Of a stretch of 64,000 bases of DNA, positions 40,524-51,202 are shown piece after piece. This stretch comes from Mesorhizobium sp. LSJC280B00 (GTDB taxonomy: Bacteria; Pseudomonadota; Alphaproteobacteria; Rhizobiales; Rhizobiaceae), in the NCBI RefSeq assembly GCF_000502835.1, contig NZ_AYVL01000016.1, positions 92,216 to 156,215 of the forward strand, given 5' to 3'. Position numbers and translations under genes: made by a program. Every line of letters begins with the position of its first letter. The stretch's first letter is position 1. The notes beneath the pieces were generated by a model that worked only from the letters and a program-made list of their open reading frames with translations, did not search any database and had not been told where the DNA came from.

Positions 40524-42272
40524 TTGGCAATCGCTGCCGGTAACACGACGCGTCTGTGGACGCTTGTCGCGAGGGAGTTCTGGCGCAAGACGCGCCGGCG
40601 CTTGCGCGCCGGGCCACTCTATCGCTGGCGCTACTCAGGCCGCACGCCGGAGCGCGTCCTGATCGCCCCACCGGACCTGCGGCTCGCCGATCCTCAGATC
40701 GCGCTCGAGATCTATTACGGCCGCTATCCGCTTTCGGGGCATCTGGTCGAGACCGGCGGCAAATCGCCCTTCCAGATCGACGTGCCCAATCCCGGCTGGC
40801 AAAAAACGCTGCATGGCTTTCGCTGGCTGCGCCATATGCGTGCCGCCGGTACCGAGCTCGCCGCCGCCAACGCGCGGGCGTTGGTTTCCGACTGGATTGC
40901 AATCCATGGCAGCCATATTTCCGGCGTCGCCTGGGAGCCCGGCACGACGGCCAAGCGTGTCATTGCCTGGCTGCAGCATTCCTCGATCGTGTTGCAGGGC
41001 GCCGAATTTCCGTTCTACCGCGCGTTCTTGAAATCGCTCGCCGTCCAGATCCGCTATCTGCGCGCCATGGTGCGCGAGATGCCGGACGGCAAGGACAGGC
41101 TGCGCGCCCGCATTGCGCTGGCCTTTGCCGCTTTGTCGCTGCCGGCGCCGGCCTCGGCGCTACGCGGTGCTACCCGCAATCTCGCCGAGGAGCTCGACCG
41201 CCAGATCCTGCCTGACGGCGGCCATATCTCGCGTAATCCGATGACCGTGCTTGAAATCCTCGCCGACCTTCTGCCGTTGCGCCAGACATACGCCAATCAG
41301 GCCGAGACGCCGCCGGCCGCCCTGATCGGCGCCATCGACCGGATGCTGCCGGCACTGCGCTTCTTTCGCCATCAGGACGGCAGCCTTGCCCGCTTCAACG
41401 GCATGGGCGCCACCATTCACGACCGTATCGCCAGCATCCTGCATCACGACGACACCGCCGGCGCACCGTTGCTGCACGCGCCGCATTCGGGTTATGAGCG
41501 CCTGTCGATGGGCGGTGTCACTGTGATCGCCGATACCGGCCCGCCGCCCCCCGTCGACGTATCCAATGCCGCTCACGCCGGATGCCTCGCCTTCGAATTG
41601 TCGTCGGGCCGCCAGCACTATATCGTCAACGCCGGAATAGATACTTATGGCGCCGCCGAGTTCCGGCCGCTTGCCCGCGCCACCGCCGCCCACTCGACCG
41701 CCACCATCAACGACACGTCGTCGGCGCGCTTCAATCACTCCTTGCGCGTCAACGACCTGCTCGGCACGCCTTTGATCGGCGGACCGCAGCATGTACCTTG
41801 CAAGCGCACCGACCAGAAGGGCAGCCAGGGCTTCATCGCCCGCCATGACGGCTATGTGGCGCGCTTCGGCTTCCTGCATGAGCGCGAGCTGAAATTATCG
41901 ACCGAAGGCAATGTGTTTGCCGGCAGGGACCGTTTCCTGCGCCCGGGCGGCGCTTCTATCCGCAACAATGGACGTGACTTCGTCACGGTGCGTTTCCATG
42001 TCCATCCCGATATAAGCCTGCTCCAGGATGAGCATGACCGTCTGGTGCTGGCCGCCGACCATGCCGACACCTGGGTGTTTACCTCTACCGAAGTGGTGCC
42101 AGAGGTCGAGGAATCGATCTATTTCGCAGGGCTTGGCGGCCCGCGCCGCAGCCGCCAGATCGTGCTTGCGTTCAAGGCCTCGGAAATTGCCGAGGTCCAC
42201 TGGCAATTGACGCGCACCATCATCGCCGGCCGTCCGGAAAAAGCTGAAGCCGGTGGCAACGGCAGACACTGA
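40524..42272 (+). CDS. heparinase II/III family protein
   Basis: A 582-residue protein with an N-terminal alpha-helical toroid (about residues 30-300; WQKTLHGFRWLRHMR, LQHSSIVLQGAEFPFYRAFLKSL) and a C-terminal beta-sandwich (GYERLSMGGVTVIADTGPPPP, CLAFELSSGRQHYIVNAG, HSTATINDTSSARF). This is the layout of heparinase II/III polysaccharide lyases. The substrate is unknown. The TTG at 40524 has AGGAGG at good spacing and is the best start. It lies between rsmB and purH, with no polysaccharide genes nearby. Confidence 0.87.
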   Translation: MAIAAGNTTRLWTLVAREFWRKTRRRLRAGPLYRWRYSGRTPERVLIAPPDLRLADPQIALEIYYGRYPLSGHLVETGGKSPFQIDVPNPGWQKTLHGFRWLRHMRAAGTELAAANARALVSDWIAIHGSHISGVAWEPGTTAKRVIAWLQHSSIVLQGAEFPFYRAFLKSLAVQIRYLRAMVREMPDGKDRLRARIALAFAALSLPAPASALRGATRNLAEELDRQILPDGGHISRNPMTVLEILADLLPLRQTYANQAETPPAALIGAIDRMLPALRFFRHQDGSLARFNGMGATIHDRIASILHHDDTAGAPLLHAPHSGYERLSMGGVTVIADTGPPPPVDVSNAAHAGCLAFELSSGRQHYIVNAGIDTYGAAEFRPLARATAAHSTATINDTSSARFNHSLRVNDLLGTPLIGGPQHVPCKRTDQKGSQGFIARHDGYVARFGFLHERELKLSTEGNVFAGRDRFLRPGGASIRNNGRDFVTVRFHVHPDISLLQDEHDRLVLAADHADTWVFTSTEVVPEVEESIYFAGLGGPRRSRQIVLAFKASEIAEVHWQLTRTIIAGRPEKAEAGGNGRH

Positions 42273-42356
42273 TCAAGTCTTGCGGCTTGATTTCCGGGCC
42301 TCATATGCTACGGCCCGCGGACGCTCTCCAACCAGAACTGGAAAGGCCGCCAGCCC

Positions 42357-43973
42357 ATGGCCGTCGCCGCCAAGAACATTCCCGCGCCCGACCTTGTACC
42401 CATCCGTCGCGCGCTCCTTTCCGTCTTTGATAAGACCGGCCTGATCGATTTCGCCAGGGCGCTGGCTTCGGCCGGCGTCGAGCTAGTCTCGACCGGCGGC
42501 ACCGCAAGGGCCCTTGCCGAGGCGGGCATGGCGGTGCGCGACGTGTCCGAGCTCACCGGCTTTCCCGAGATCATGGACGGCCGCGTCAAGACGCTGCACC
42601 CGTCGGTGCATGGCGCACTGCTTGGCGTGCGCGACGATCCCGAGCACGCCGCAGCGATGCGCGACCACGGCATCGAGCCGATCGATCTCGTCGTCTCCAA
42701 TCTCTATCCGTTCGAAGAGGTGCGTCGCTCCGGCGCCGACTACGCGGCGATCGTCGAGAACATCGACATCGGCGGCCCGGCGATGATCCGTGCCTCGGCC
42801 AAGAACCACGCCTATGTCGGCATCGTCACCGATCCCGATGACTATGCCTCGGTGCTCAACGCGCTGGAGATGAATTTCGGGTCGTTGTCGCTGGATTTCC
42901 GCAAGAAGCTGGCAGCCAAGGCCTTTGCCCGCACCGCCACCTACGATGCGGCGATCTCGGGATGGTTCGCCGAGGCGCTTGAGATCGAGCATCCGACATG
43001 GCGCGCCTTCGGCGGCAAGCTGCAGTCGGTGATGCGCTATGGCGAAAACCCGCATCAGGGCGCCGGCTTCTATGTCAACGGCGACAGGCGGCCGGGCGTC
43101 GCCACGGCGCGCCAGCTTCAGGGCAAGCAGCTTTCCTACAACAACATCAACGACACCGACGCTGCCTTCGAGCTGGTCGGCGAGTTCGACCCGTCGCGCT
43201 CCGCAGCAATTGCCATCATCAAGCACGCCAACCCGTGCGGCGTCGCTGAGGACGCTTCGCTGCAGGCGGCCTATGCCAAGGCGCTGGCCTGCGACCCGGT
43301 CTCGGCCTTCGGCGGCATCGTCGCCATGAACCGCATCCTCGATGCCGGAACCGCCGAAGAGATCGTCAAGACCTTTACCGAAGTGATCATCGCACCGGAG
43401 GCGTCCGAAGAAGCAGTCCGCATCATTGCCGCCAAGAAGAACCTACGCCTGCTGGTCACCGGCGGCCTGCCCGACCCGCGCGCGGCGGGCCTTGGCTTGA
43501 AATCGGTTGCCGGCGGTTTGCTGGTCCAGGGCCGCGACAACGCGGTGGTGGATGACCTCGAGCTGAAAGTGGTGACCAGGCGCGCTCCGACGCCGGCCGA
43601 ATTGGCCGATCTGAAATTCGCTTTTCGCGTGGCAAAGCACGTCAAGTCGAACGCCATCGTCTATGCCAGGGATGGCGCTACAGTCGGCATCGGCGCCGGC
43701 CAGATGAGCCGGGTCGATTCCTCGCGCATCGCGGCGCGCAAGGCGCTCGACGCGGCCGAGGCTGCCGGCCTGACGGAGCCTTTGACCAGGGGCTCGGTCG
43801 TCGCCTCGGATGCCTTTTTCCCGTTCGCGGACGGGCTTTTGTCGGCAATCGAAGCCGGCGCCACCGCCGTCATCCAGCCCGGCGGCTCGATGCGCGACGA
43901 CGATGTCATCGCCGCCGCCGACGCTCACGGCATTGCCATGGTCTTCACCGGAGTGAGGCATTTCCGGCATTGA
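42357..43973 (+). CDS. purH: bifunctional AICAR transformylase / IMP cyclohydrolase
   Basis: A 538-residue enzyme for the last two steps of IMP synthesis. The N-terminal cyclohydrolase domain shows [36 protein letters not shown] and [14 protein letters not shown]; the C-terminal transformylase shows [23 protein letters not shown] and [35 protein letters not shown]. All these are canonical. The ATG at 42357 has family-typical distance to the first motif. Confidence 0.97.
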   Translation: MAVAAKNIPAPDLVPIRRALLSVFDKTGLIDFARALASAGVELVSTGGTARALAEAGMAVRDVSELTGFPEIMDGRVKTLHPSVHGALLGVRDDPEHAAAMRDHGIEPIDLVVSNLYPFEEVRRSGADYAAIVENIDIGGPAMIRASAKNHAYVGIVTDPDDYASVLNALEMNFGSLSLDFRKKLAAKAFARTATYDAAISGWFAEALEIEHPTWRAFGGKLQSVMRYGENPHQGAGFYVNGDRRPGVATARQLQGKQLSYNNINDTDAAFELVGEFDPSRSAAIAIIKHANPCGVAEDASLQAAYAKALACDPVSAFGGIVAMNRILDAGTAEEIVKTFTEVIIAPEASEEAVRIIAAKKNLRLLVTGGLPDPRAAGLGLKSVAGGLLVQGRDNAVVDDLELKVVTRRAPTPAELADLKFAFRVAKHVKSNAIVYARDGATVGIGAGQMSRVDSSRIAARKALDAAEAAGLTEPLTRGSVVASDAFFPFADGLLSAIEAGATAVIQPGGSMRDDDVIAAADAHGIAMVFTGVRHFRH

Positions 43974-44012
43974 ACGCGTTACCCTCCCGCTGTGGGAGAA
44001 GGCAAGAGCAGC

Positions 44013-45389
44013 TCACTCCGCCGGCCGATCTGCCGGATAGGGCGTGCCGATCAGGATCGCCATGCCGGCGCCAAGGAACAGCACGATCGCCGCCATGCCG
44101 AGCCGCGCCGAGCCGCTGGCCAGGGTGATCGTGGCCACCATGAAGGGTGCGGCAAAACTGGTTGCCCGGCCGGCCAGCGCATAGATGCCGAAATAGCGGC
44201 CCGATTCGGCAGCGGAGACGCTGCGCGCCATGTAGGAGCGCGACGATGCCTGCACCGGGCCGAAAGCAAGCCCGATCAGCAGGCCGTAGAAAATGTAGGC
44301 TTTTTCCGCCGCCGTGCCGAACAATCCGCCACCATCCAGTCCGGGCATCACCCAGGCGCCGAACAGCGTATAGCCCGGTCCGGTCGAAACGATGCCGATC
44401 GTGGCAATGCTCAGCATGACCAGCGAAATCATCACTATGGTCTTGGAACCCAGCGCTGTGTCGAGGCGTGCGGCAACCAGGCAGCCGACGATGGCAACGA
44501 CGTTGAGGATGATGCCGAACAGGCCGATCTCGGTAATCGACCAATGGAACATTGCCGCCGCAAACGTTCCGCCCAGCGCCAGCAGTGCATTGACGCCGTC
44601 CTGATAGATCATACGGGCGACGAGAAAGCGAAAAATGCCGCTGCGCTTGCGCACTTCGGCCAGCGTCGACTTCAGTTCCGACAGGCCTTCGCGCACCGCC
44701 GGCCCGATTGGAATGCCTTTGATCGCATCAGGCGTGAAGAAGAACATCGGCAGGATGAACAGGAAATACCAGCCCGCCGACAACGGCCCGGTAGCGCGCG
44801 CGTCCTCGCCGAGCCTGGGGTCGAGGCCGAAGATCGGGTCGAGCCCAACGACGGTCTTGCCGGTTTCAGGCGAGCCGGCCATGACGGTAACGACGAAGAT
44901 CAGTGCGATCATGCCGCCGAGATAGCCGAGTCCCCAGGCCATGTTCGAGATCCTGCCGATGTCGCTCTTCGGCACCAGGCGGGGCATCATCGAATCATTG
45001 AACACGGTCGAGAATTCCGCCGCGACCGACGCCAGCGAGAACAACGCCACGACCAGAAAAAGATCAGAGCCGGGCGCGGCGAACCACAGCAGGGTGAGGC
45101 AGGTGATTTTAACCGCGGCGAAGAAGGCGATCCAAGGTTTGCGTGGTCCGGTCTGATCGGCGATCGAGCCGAGGACCGGCGACAAAACGGCAATGACGAG
45201 GCCGGCGGCGGCAATGCCGTAGCCCCAGGCCGCTTGCCCGGTCTCCGGATTGCTGGCCATGCGCGAGACGAAATAAGGACCGAAGATGAAGGTGGTAACG
45301 ACCGTGAAAAACGGCTGTGCCGCCCAGTCGAACAGCATCCATCCCCAGATGCCGCGTCCCGATGCCCGCTGCACTGCCATCTCAGCCAT
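44013..45389 (-). CDS. MFS transporter, UMF1 / Atg22-like
   Basis: A 458-residue protein with about twelve membrane segments. The N-terminal GIWGWMLFDWAAQPFFTVVTTFIFGPYFVSRMA is the signature of the UMF1/Atg22-like group, as is FNDSMMPRLVPKSDIGRISNMAWGLGYLGG. Bacterial members are uncharacterised exporters; yeast Atg22 exports amino acids from the vacuole. The ATG at 45389 has GGAGGGG upstream. It converges with purH. Confidence 0.88.
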   Translation of the reverse strand: MAEMAVQRASGRGIWGWMLFDWAAQPFFTVVTTFIFGPYFVSRMASNPETGQAAWGYGIAAAGLVIAVLSPVLGSIADQTGPRKPWIAFFAAVKITCLTLLWFAAPGSDLFLVVALFSLASVAAEFSTVFNDSMMPRLVPKSDIGRISNMAWGLGYLGGMIALIFVVTVMAGSPETGKTVVGLDPIFGLDPRLGEDARATGPLSAGWYFLFILPMFFFTPDAIKGIPIGPAVREGLSELKSTLAEVRKRSGIFRFLVARMIYQDGVNALLALGGTFAAAMFHWSITEIGLFGIILNVVAIVGCLVAARLDTALGSKTIVMISLVMLSIATIGIVSTGPGYTLFGAWVMPGLDGGGLFGTAAEKAYIFYGLLIGLAFGPVQASSRSYMARSVSAAESGRYFGIYALAGRATSFAAPFMVATITLASGSARLGMAAIVLFLGAGMAILIGTPYPADRPAE

Positions 45390-45450
45390 GTCCCCTCCGC
45401 TGGAGCTTGCTCCATGCCGATCGAATCGGAATGACGCTCCGTCTTCTGTT

Positions 45451-45499
45451 GAGCACGATCTTGTCCAAAAGCCGATCGTCACTTTTTGGGATCATGCTC
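45451..45499. repeat. dispersed rhizobial palindromic repeat (GAGCAnGATC...GATCATGCTC type)
   Basis: GAGCACGATC (45451-45460) and GATCATGCTC (45490-45499) face each other, and inner TCCAAAA and TTTTTGG segments extend the stem. The pattern resembles a short palindromic element common in rhizobial intergenic regions. It lies between the UMF1 transporter start and the glutamate dehydrogenase stop. Confidence 0.65.
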
Positions 45500-45575
45500 C
45501 GGCCCCCCAAAGCAGGGCGCCGTTCGCTCTATAGCGCAGTTCTTCCCGGCAATCCCGCGCGATATGGAAGACGTC

Positions 45576-48500
45576 TCACAGCTGCGTCAGATCACTCATC
45601 AGGCCGGATGCCACCGACAGCCGCGACACGGTGATGTCGCCGCCCTCGGTCAGCGCCTGCAACCGCTCGCGGATGCGTCCGACCCGTTCGCCGCCGGCCT
45701 CCAACCATGCCGACACCGGATCCGCCGCCTCGGCATGGCCGGTCAGCGCCGCCACCGCGATGCCGCGCCTGGCCGCGCCGATCGTGTCGGTGGCGCGGGA
45801 AAGCGCCAGTTGATCGTAATAATCCGAGGGCGTGATCGAGCGCGCCGCATCTTCGACGCGCGGGATGCGGAAGACATCGCTGACTGCAAAAAACGCCTTG
45901 GCGGCAGCGACGATGCCGGCATTTGCCGTCCGCGCCGTCAGCGCTATGTCGGGGATGAGTTCCGCCACATCGGTCAACGCCAGTTGCTCGGCAAGGCTCT
46001 CGGGCGCGCCGCCCTTCGACAGGCTGTGCCGCCGCTCCTCGATCCGCTCGCGCGAGAAGGCCGGCAGCAGCGAAACGAGCTTCGGCTCCAGCGCCTTGCG
46101 CGCATCCTGCAACTCGGCAATCCGCTGCCCGAGCAGTGCAGTGTCGGCATCGTTCTTCAGGTACCAGCCGCTGGTCACATAGATCAGCCGGCTGACCGCC
46201 TGATAGAGGTCGAGCTGGATCTGTCCGTCGATCTGGTTGTCGAGCGCGTCGATCTGGCGATAGAGCGCCGGCAGTGCAAAGCCATCCCGCACCACGGCGA
46301 AGGTGCGCACGACATCGGCGGCACTGCGCCCGGTCGCTTCCTGCAGCCTGTTGACGAAGGACGGGCCGCCGCGATTGACCAGATCATTGGCGACGACACG
46401 GGCGATGATCTCGCGGCGCAGGCGATGGCCGTGGATTTCCGCCGCATATTTCTTTGCCATGCCGTCGGGAAAGTAACCCATCAGGTCGCGGTCGAAATGC
46501 GGATCGTCCGGCACGTCGCTGGCGACGATATCGGAAAACAGCACGATCTTGGCATAGGCAAGCAGCACGCCGAGCTCGGCCCGGGTGAGCGGCTCGCCGC
46601 GCGCTTCGCGCTCGGCAACAGCCGCCGGCGACGGCAGCGTCTCGACGGCACGGTCGAGCAGCCCGCGCGCCTCGAGCGCCTCCATGAAGCGGCTCTGATG
46701 GGCAATGTCGGCAAGGCCGCGCTTGCGAGCAAGGGACAGCGCCAGCGTCTGCTGGTAATTGTTGGACAGCACCAGGGCGCTGACCTCGTCGGTCATCTCG
46801 GCCAGCAATTTGTTGCGCGACGGCCGCGTCAGCGATCCCTTTCGCATGGCGGAAGCCAGCGCGATCTTGATGTTGACCTCGACGTCTGAGCAGTTCACGC
46901 CGCCCGAATTGTCGATCGCATCTGAGTTGCAGCGGCCGCCATTCAATCCGAATTCGATGCGCGCCCGCTGCGTGACGCCGAGATTGGCGCCTTCACCGAT
47001 GACCTTGGCACGCAGGTCGAGCGCGGTGATGCGGATCGCGTCATTGGCACGGTCGCCGACGTCCTGGTTGGTCTCGCCCGATGCCCTGACATAGGTGCCG
47101 ATGCCGCCGAACCACAAAAGATCTGCCGGCGCCTTGAGGATGGCACTCATGATCTCGACCGGCGTGGCCGTTGTCTTGCCGAGGCCGATAGCTGCAGCCG
47201 CGGCGGCCGGCAAGGTGATCGACTTCTGGCTGCGCGAGACGATGATGCCGCCTTCGGACAGCTTCGTCTTGTCGTAATCCTGCCAGCTTGAGCGGGCGAG
47301 AGCGAACATACGCCGGCGCTCGGCCATCGAAGCCGCCATGTCGGGATCGGGATCGATGAAGATGTCGCGATGATCGAAGGCGGCGATCAGCCGGGTCTGC
47401 TCCGACAGCAGCATGCCGTTGCCGAACACGTCACCTGACATGTCGCCAACGCCGATGGCGGTGAACGGCGTGGTTTGGATGTCGCGGTTCATCTCGCGGA
47501 AATGCCGCTTGACCGCTTCCCAGGCGCCCTTGGCGGTGATGCCCATCTTCTTGTGGTCGTAGCCGGCCGAACCGCCGCTGGCGAAAGCGTCGTCGAGCCA
47601 GAAGCCGTGCCTTTCGCTGATGGCGTTGGCGATGTCCGAGAAGGTCGCCGTGCCCTTGTCCGCGGCGACGACGAAATACGGATCATCCTGATCGCGCCGC
47701 ACGACGCCGGCTGGCGGGATGACGCCGTCCAGCCCGATATTGTCGGTGATCGACAACAGGCTGGAAACGTAATTCTTGTAGGCGGCCGTGCCGGCCTCGA
47801 AAATTGCGTCGCGCCCGGCGCTCATCGGCAGCTTTTTCGGGTAGAAGCCGCCCTTGGCGCCAACCGGCACGATCACCGCATTCTTGACCTGCTGTGCCTT
47901 GACCAGGCCGAGCACCTCGGTGCGATAGTCCTGCGCACGGTCCGACCAGCGCAGGCCGCCACGCGCGACCGGGCCGAAGCGCAGATGCACACCCTCGACC
48001 TCGGAGCCGTAGACGAAGATCTCCCGCCATGGCCGCGGCGCCGGCAGCCCGTCGACCGATTGCGAATCGAGCTTGATCGCCAGCGATTGGCCTTTCTGTT
48101 TCGTATCGGAAACGAAATGATTGGTGCGCAGCGAGGCTTCGATCAGGTTCAGATAACGGCGGATGATGGTGTCGTCGTCAATGTTGGGAACGTCTTCCAG
48201 CGCATCCGTGATCTTGGCTTTCAGATGTTTGGCCTGAACGACGCCTTCCGTCTCGGCCGTCGGGCTGAGGCGGGCGACAAACAGCGCATGCAGGCCGCGG
48301 GCGATCTCGGGATAACGGTTGAGTGCGGCGGCGATGAAATCCTGGCTCTGCGGGATGCCGGCCTGCTGCAGATAGCGGCCATAGGCGCGCAGGACGGTGA
48401 TCTCGCCCGACCACAGGCCGGCGGTCTGGGCAAGGCCGTTATAGCCGTCATTGTCGACATCGCCGCGCCAGACGGAAAGGAACGCATCCTCGAACAGCGC

Positions 48501-50372
48501 GCCGCCATTGCCGAGGTCGATCGGCCTGCCGTAGCTGTTCTCGAGTTCCATGTCGTGGATGAAGACCATGCCGGATTGAATGTCGCCGACCTCGAAAGTG
48601 CGCTCGCTGATGACGCGGAAACCGATGTTTTCCAGCACGGGCACGCGCCGCGACAGCGCCACCGGGCTGCCATGGTGATAGATCTTCAGCGCCGCCTGAT
48701 GCGGCTTCTGGACGGTGTGACGGTAATAGTCGATGGCGATCGGATTTGACGCATCGAGCTTGGCGATGCGCCTGGCGTCGGCAAGCGCCACGGCCGGCGG
48801 AAAACTGTCGCGATAACTTTCCGAAAAACGCGAGGCGATGGCCGTGAGTCTCGCATCGGCGCCGGTCTCTGTCGCGGTCTCGCGCAGTGCATCGTCCCAG
48901 GTCCGTACGATGTCGCGGATCGCCGCCTCGATCGTCGCCTGCTCGACCTTCGGCGTCTTGCCGCCGGAGCGGCCGATGATGAAATGGACGCGCGCCAGCC
49001 CGCCTTCCGGGAAGGCCGGATAATAGGCCGACAGCCGGCCTTCGAAGACGGTCTTCAGATAGGTGCCGATCTTCTCGCGCACGACGCTGTCGTAGCGGTC
49101 GCGCGGCACGAAGACGAGCACGGAGACGAAGCGGTCGAACTGGTCGACACGCACCAATGCCCTGACGCGCGGTCGCTCGATCAAGCCCAGTATGGCTTCG
49201 GCATGCTTGCGCAGGATCGGCACCGGAACCTGGAACAGCTCGTCGCGCGGATAGCTCTCCAGCACGTTGATCAAAGCTTTGCCGGAATGGTCGCTTGGAT
49301 TGAAGCCGGATTTGGCAATGACGGTTTCCGCCTTCGAGCGCAGGTAGGGGATCTTCATCACCGAGCGCGTATAGGCAGTCGAGGTGAACAGGCCGACGAT
49401 ACGGAGCTCGCCTGAAAGCACGCCTTTGCCGGTGTAGGTCTTGACGCCAATGTAGTCGAGGTAGATGCGGCGGTGCACCGATGACTTGGCGTTGGCCTTG
49501 GTGACGATCAGCGGTTCCGGCCCATGCAGGAAGGCACGGATTTCCGGCGTCGTGCTCACCGCTTCGGTGCCGCGCCTGAGCACCAGCACGTCGGGATCGG
49601 AAAGGATGCCGAGGCCGGGCTTTTCGGCGCGCTCGAGCATGCCGCTCGTCTCGCCGCCGGTGTAGTTGAATTCGCGCATGCCGAGAAAGGTGAAATTGTC
49701 GTCGCGCAGCCATTCGAGGAAGGCGATCGCCTCGGTGACATGGGCCTTGTCGAGCGGCACTGGCGAGTAGCGGAATTCCGAGATCGCCTGGTCGAGGCGG
49801 GCAAGCATCGGCTTCCAGTCGGTGACGGCGGCTCGCACCTGGCCGAGCAGCTTCGTCAGGCGTGCGGCCAGGCCTTCGGCCTGCTCGGCCGAAAGGCGGC
49901 CGATATGGACATGGATGACGCTCAGTCGGTCATGGCTGTGGTCGCCCTTGGCATAACCGCCATCGCCGAGGATTTCCTCGACGCCGTTCTTGCCGTGCCT
50001 GACGACTATGACCGGATGGGTAACCAGCAGCGGCTCGCCGGCGCTTTCTGTAATCTCGCCGAGGACGGAATCGAACAGGAACGGCATGTTGTCGTTGACG
50101 ACGGTGATCACCGTCATCGGCCGGCGCTGGCGGACGACACCGGAATCAACGTCTATAGCAACGACGCAGTCGTCCTTCTTGTGCCTGGCCACTGCGCGGC
50201 CGGCGAGTTCGGCAGCGCGTTCGAGATCGATGACGTCGTAGGCGGCGACATCTTCGGCCGGAGCTCGGGCCAGCAAGTAGTCGGCAAGCCTGCCGGGCTT
50301 TTCGCCACCCGCGGCTTCACCCCTCGTCACGCCGGCTTTTTTCAACCGGCTCGCTGACTTTACGCTGGCCAT
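45576..50372 (-). CDS. NAD-specific glutamate dehydrogenase, large (GDH-180 type)
   Basis: A 1598-residue enzyme that oxidises glutamate to 2-oxoglutarate and ammonia. The N-terminal half contains regulatory ACT-like regions (RPMTVITVVNDNMPFLFDSVLGEI). The catalytic core starts near residue 800 with FGPVARGGLRWSDRAQDYRTEVLGLVKAQQVKNAVIVPVGAKGGF, whose lysines bind substrate, and the NAD-binding domain near residue 960-1010 has GVGDMSGDVFGNGMLLS. The C-terminal helical domain completes the L-GDH family layout. The frame is uninterrupted over 4.8 kb. The gene is monocistronic and diverges from the AhpD-like gene. Confidence 0.96.
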   Translation of the reverse strand: MASVKSASRLKKAGVTRGEAAGGEKPGRLADYLLARAPAEDVAAYDVIDLERAAELAGRAVARHKKDDCVVAIDVDSGVVRQRRPMTVITVVNDNMPFLFDSVLGEITESAGEPLLVTHPVIVVRHGKNGVEEILGDGGYAKGDHSHDRLSVIHVHIGRLSAEQAEGLAARLTKLLGQVRAAVTDWKPMLARLDQAISEFRYSPVPLDKAHVTEAIAFLEWLRDDNFTFLGMREFNYTGGETSGMLERAEKPGLGILSDPDVLVLRRGTEAVSTTPEIRAFLHGPEPLIVTKANAKSSVHRRIYLDYIGVKTYTGKGVLSGELRIVGLFTSTAYTRSVMKIPYLRSKAETVIAKSGFNPSDHSGKALINVLESYPRDELFQVPVPILRKHAEAILGLIERPRVRALVRVDQFDRFVSVLVFVPRDRYDSVVREKIGTYLKTVFEGRLSAYYPAFPEGGLARVHFIIGRSGGKTPKVEQATIEAAIRDIVRTWDDALRETATETGADARLTAIASRFSESYRDSFPPAVALADARRIAKLDASNPIAIDYYRHTVQKPHQAALKIYHHGSPVALSRRVPVLENIGFRVISERTFEVGDIQSGMVFIHDMELENSYGRPIDLGNGGALFEDAFLSVWRGDVDNDGYNGLAQTAGLWSGEITVLRAYGRYLQQAGIPQSQDFIAAALNRYPEIARGLHALFVARLSPTAETEGVVQAKHLKAKITDALEDVPNIDDDTIIRRYLNLIEASLRTNHFVSDTKQKGQSLAIKLDSQSVDGLPAPRPWREIFVYGSEVEGVHLRFGPVARGGLRWSDRAQDYRTEVLGLVKAQQVKNAVIVPVGAKGGFYPKKLPMSAGRDAIFEAGTAAYKNYVSSLLSITDNIGLDGVIPPAGVVRRDQDDPYFVVAADKGTATFSDIANAISERHGFWLDDAFASGGSAGYDHKKMGITAKGAWEAVKRHFREMNRDIQTTPFTAIGVGDMSGDVFGNGMLLSEQTRLIAAFDHRDIFIDPDPDMAASMAERRRMFALARSSWQDYDKTKLSEGGIIVSRSQKSITLPAAAAAAIGLGKTTATPVEIMSAILKAPADLLWFGGIGTYVRASGETNQDVGDRANDAIRITALDLRAKVIGEGANLGVTQRARIEFGLNGGRCNSDAIDNSGGVNCSDVEVNIKIALASAMRKGSLTRPSRNKLLAEMTDEVSALVLSNNYQQTLALSLARKRGLADIAHQSRFMEALEARGLLDRAVETLPSPAAVAEREARGEPLTRAELGVLLAYAKIVLFSDIVASDVPDDPHFDRDLMGYFPDGMAKKYAAEIHGHRLRREIIARVVANDLVNRGGPSFVNRLQEATGRSAADVVRTFAVVRDGFALPALYRQIDALDNQIDGQIQLDLYQAVSRLIYVTSGWYLKNDADTALLGQRIAELQDARKALEPKLVSLLPAFSRERIEERRHSLSKGGAPESLAEQLALTDVAELIPDIALTARTANAGIVAAAKAFFAVSDVFRIPRVEDAARSITPSDYYDQLALSRATDTIGAARRGIAVAALTGHAEAADPVSAWLEAGGERVGRIRERLQALTEGGDITVSRLSVASGLMSDLTQL

Positions 50373-50502
50373 GAGTCCCTCCCGTCACATGTTTTTGCGG
50401 CTATGCTAACAGATGACGGGTATTTGGCGACAAAGGTTTGACGGCTTGCGACGAAATGTCGAAATTCACCGGCAGCCTGGCGAAAACGAGGAGAAATCCG
50501 CC

Positions 50503-51066
50503 ATGACGGAGAAAATTACCGCGCTTGACCTGGCACCGGCGGAGCTGAGCGACGCGACCAAGGCCTATTTCGCCAAGTGCCGGGAGAAGCTCGGCCTCGT
50601 TCCCAATGTGCTGCTCGCCTATGCCTTCGACGAGAAGAAGCTGCGCGCTTTCACCGACATGTACAATGATTTGATGCTGGGTGAATCCGGCCTGTCGAAA
50701 CTCGAGCGCGAGATGATCGCGGTGGCCGTCTCGTCGATCAACCATTGCTACTATTGCCTGGTCGCGCATGGCGCGGCGGTGCGCCAGCTTTCCGGCGACC
50801 CGGCCTTCGGCGAGATGATGGTGATGAATTTTCGCGCCGCCGAGCTGTCGGACAGGCAACGCGCCATGCTCGAATTCGCGGTGAAGCTGACCGGGCAGCC
50901 GGCAAAGATCGTCGAAGCGGACCGGGCGGCGCTGCGGCAAGTCGGCTTTTCCGACCGCGACATCTGGGACGTCGCCTCGACCGCGGCGTTCTTCAACATG
51001 TCGAACCGGCTGGCATCGGCAATCGACATGCGGCCGAACGATGAATACCATGCGATGGCGCGATAG
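50503..51066 (+). CDS. carboxymuconolactone decarboxylase / AhpD-like peroxidase-related protein
   Basis: A 187-residue all-helical protein. The redox motif is NHCYYCLVAHG: Cys82, Cys85 and His89, the C-x2-C-x3-H arrangement of AhpD-type thiol enzymes. The family includes uncharacterised peroxidase-related proteins with uncertain partners. The ATG at 50503 has GAGGAGA upstream. It diverges from the glutamate dehydrogenase gene. Confidence 0.9.
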   Translation: MTEKITALDLAPAELSDATKAYFAKCREKLGLVPNVLLAYAFDEKKLRAFTDMYNDLMLGESGLSKLEREMIAVAVSSINHCYYCLVAHGAAVRQLSGDPAFGEMMVMNFRAAELSDRQRAMLEFAVKLTGQPAKIVEADRAALRQVGFSDRDIWDVASTAAFFNMSNRLASAIDMRPNDEYHAMAR

Positions 51067-51202
51067 GCACCGCCGTTGCGAGCCAACCACACATTATATT
51101 AGCTACTTCGCATTCTCGTTGCTTGTTTGCCGGTTTGGTCCGATGATCGGCATGCGGCATGACCGCATGCCGGTTCGATGCCGCCGATCAAAGGAGGAGA
51201 AC

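Noticed and set aside
45576..50372. possible gene fusion because of the 1598-residue length
   Set aside because: The length and domain order are normal for the large NAD-glutamate dehydrogenase family.
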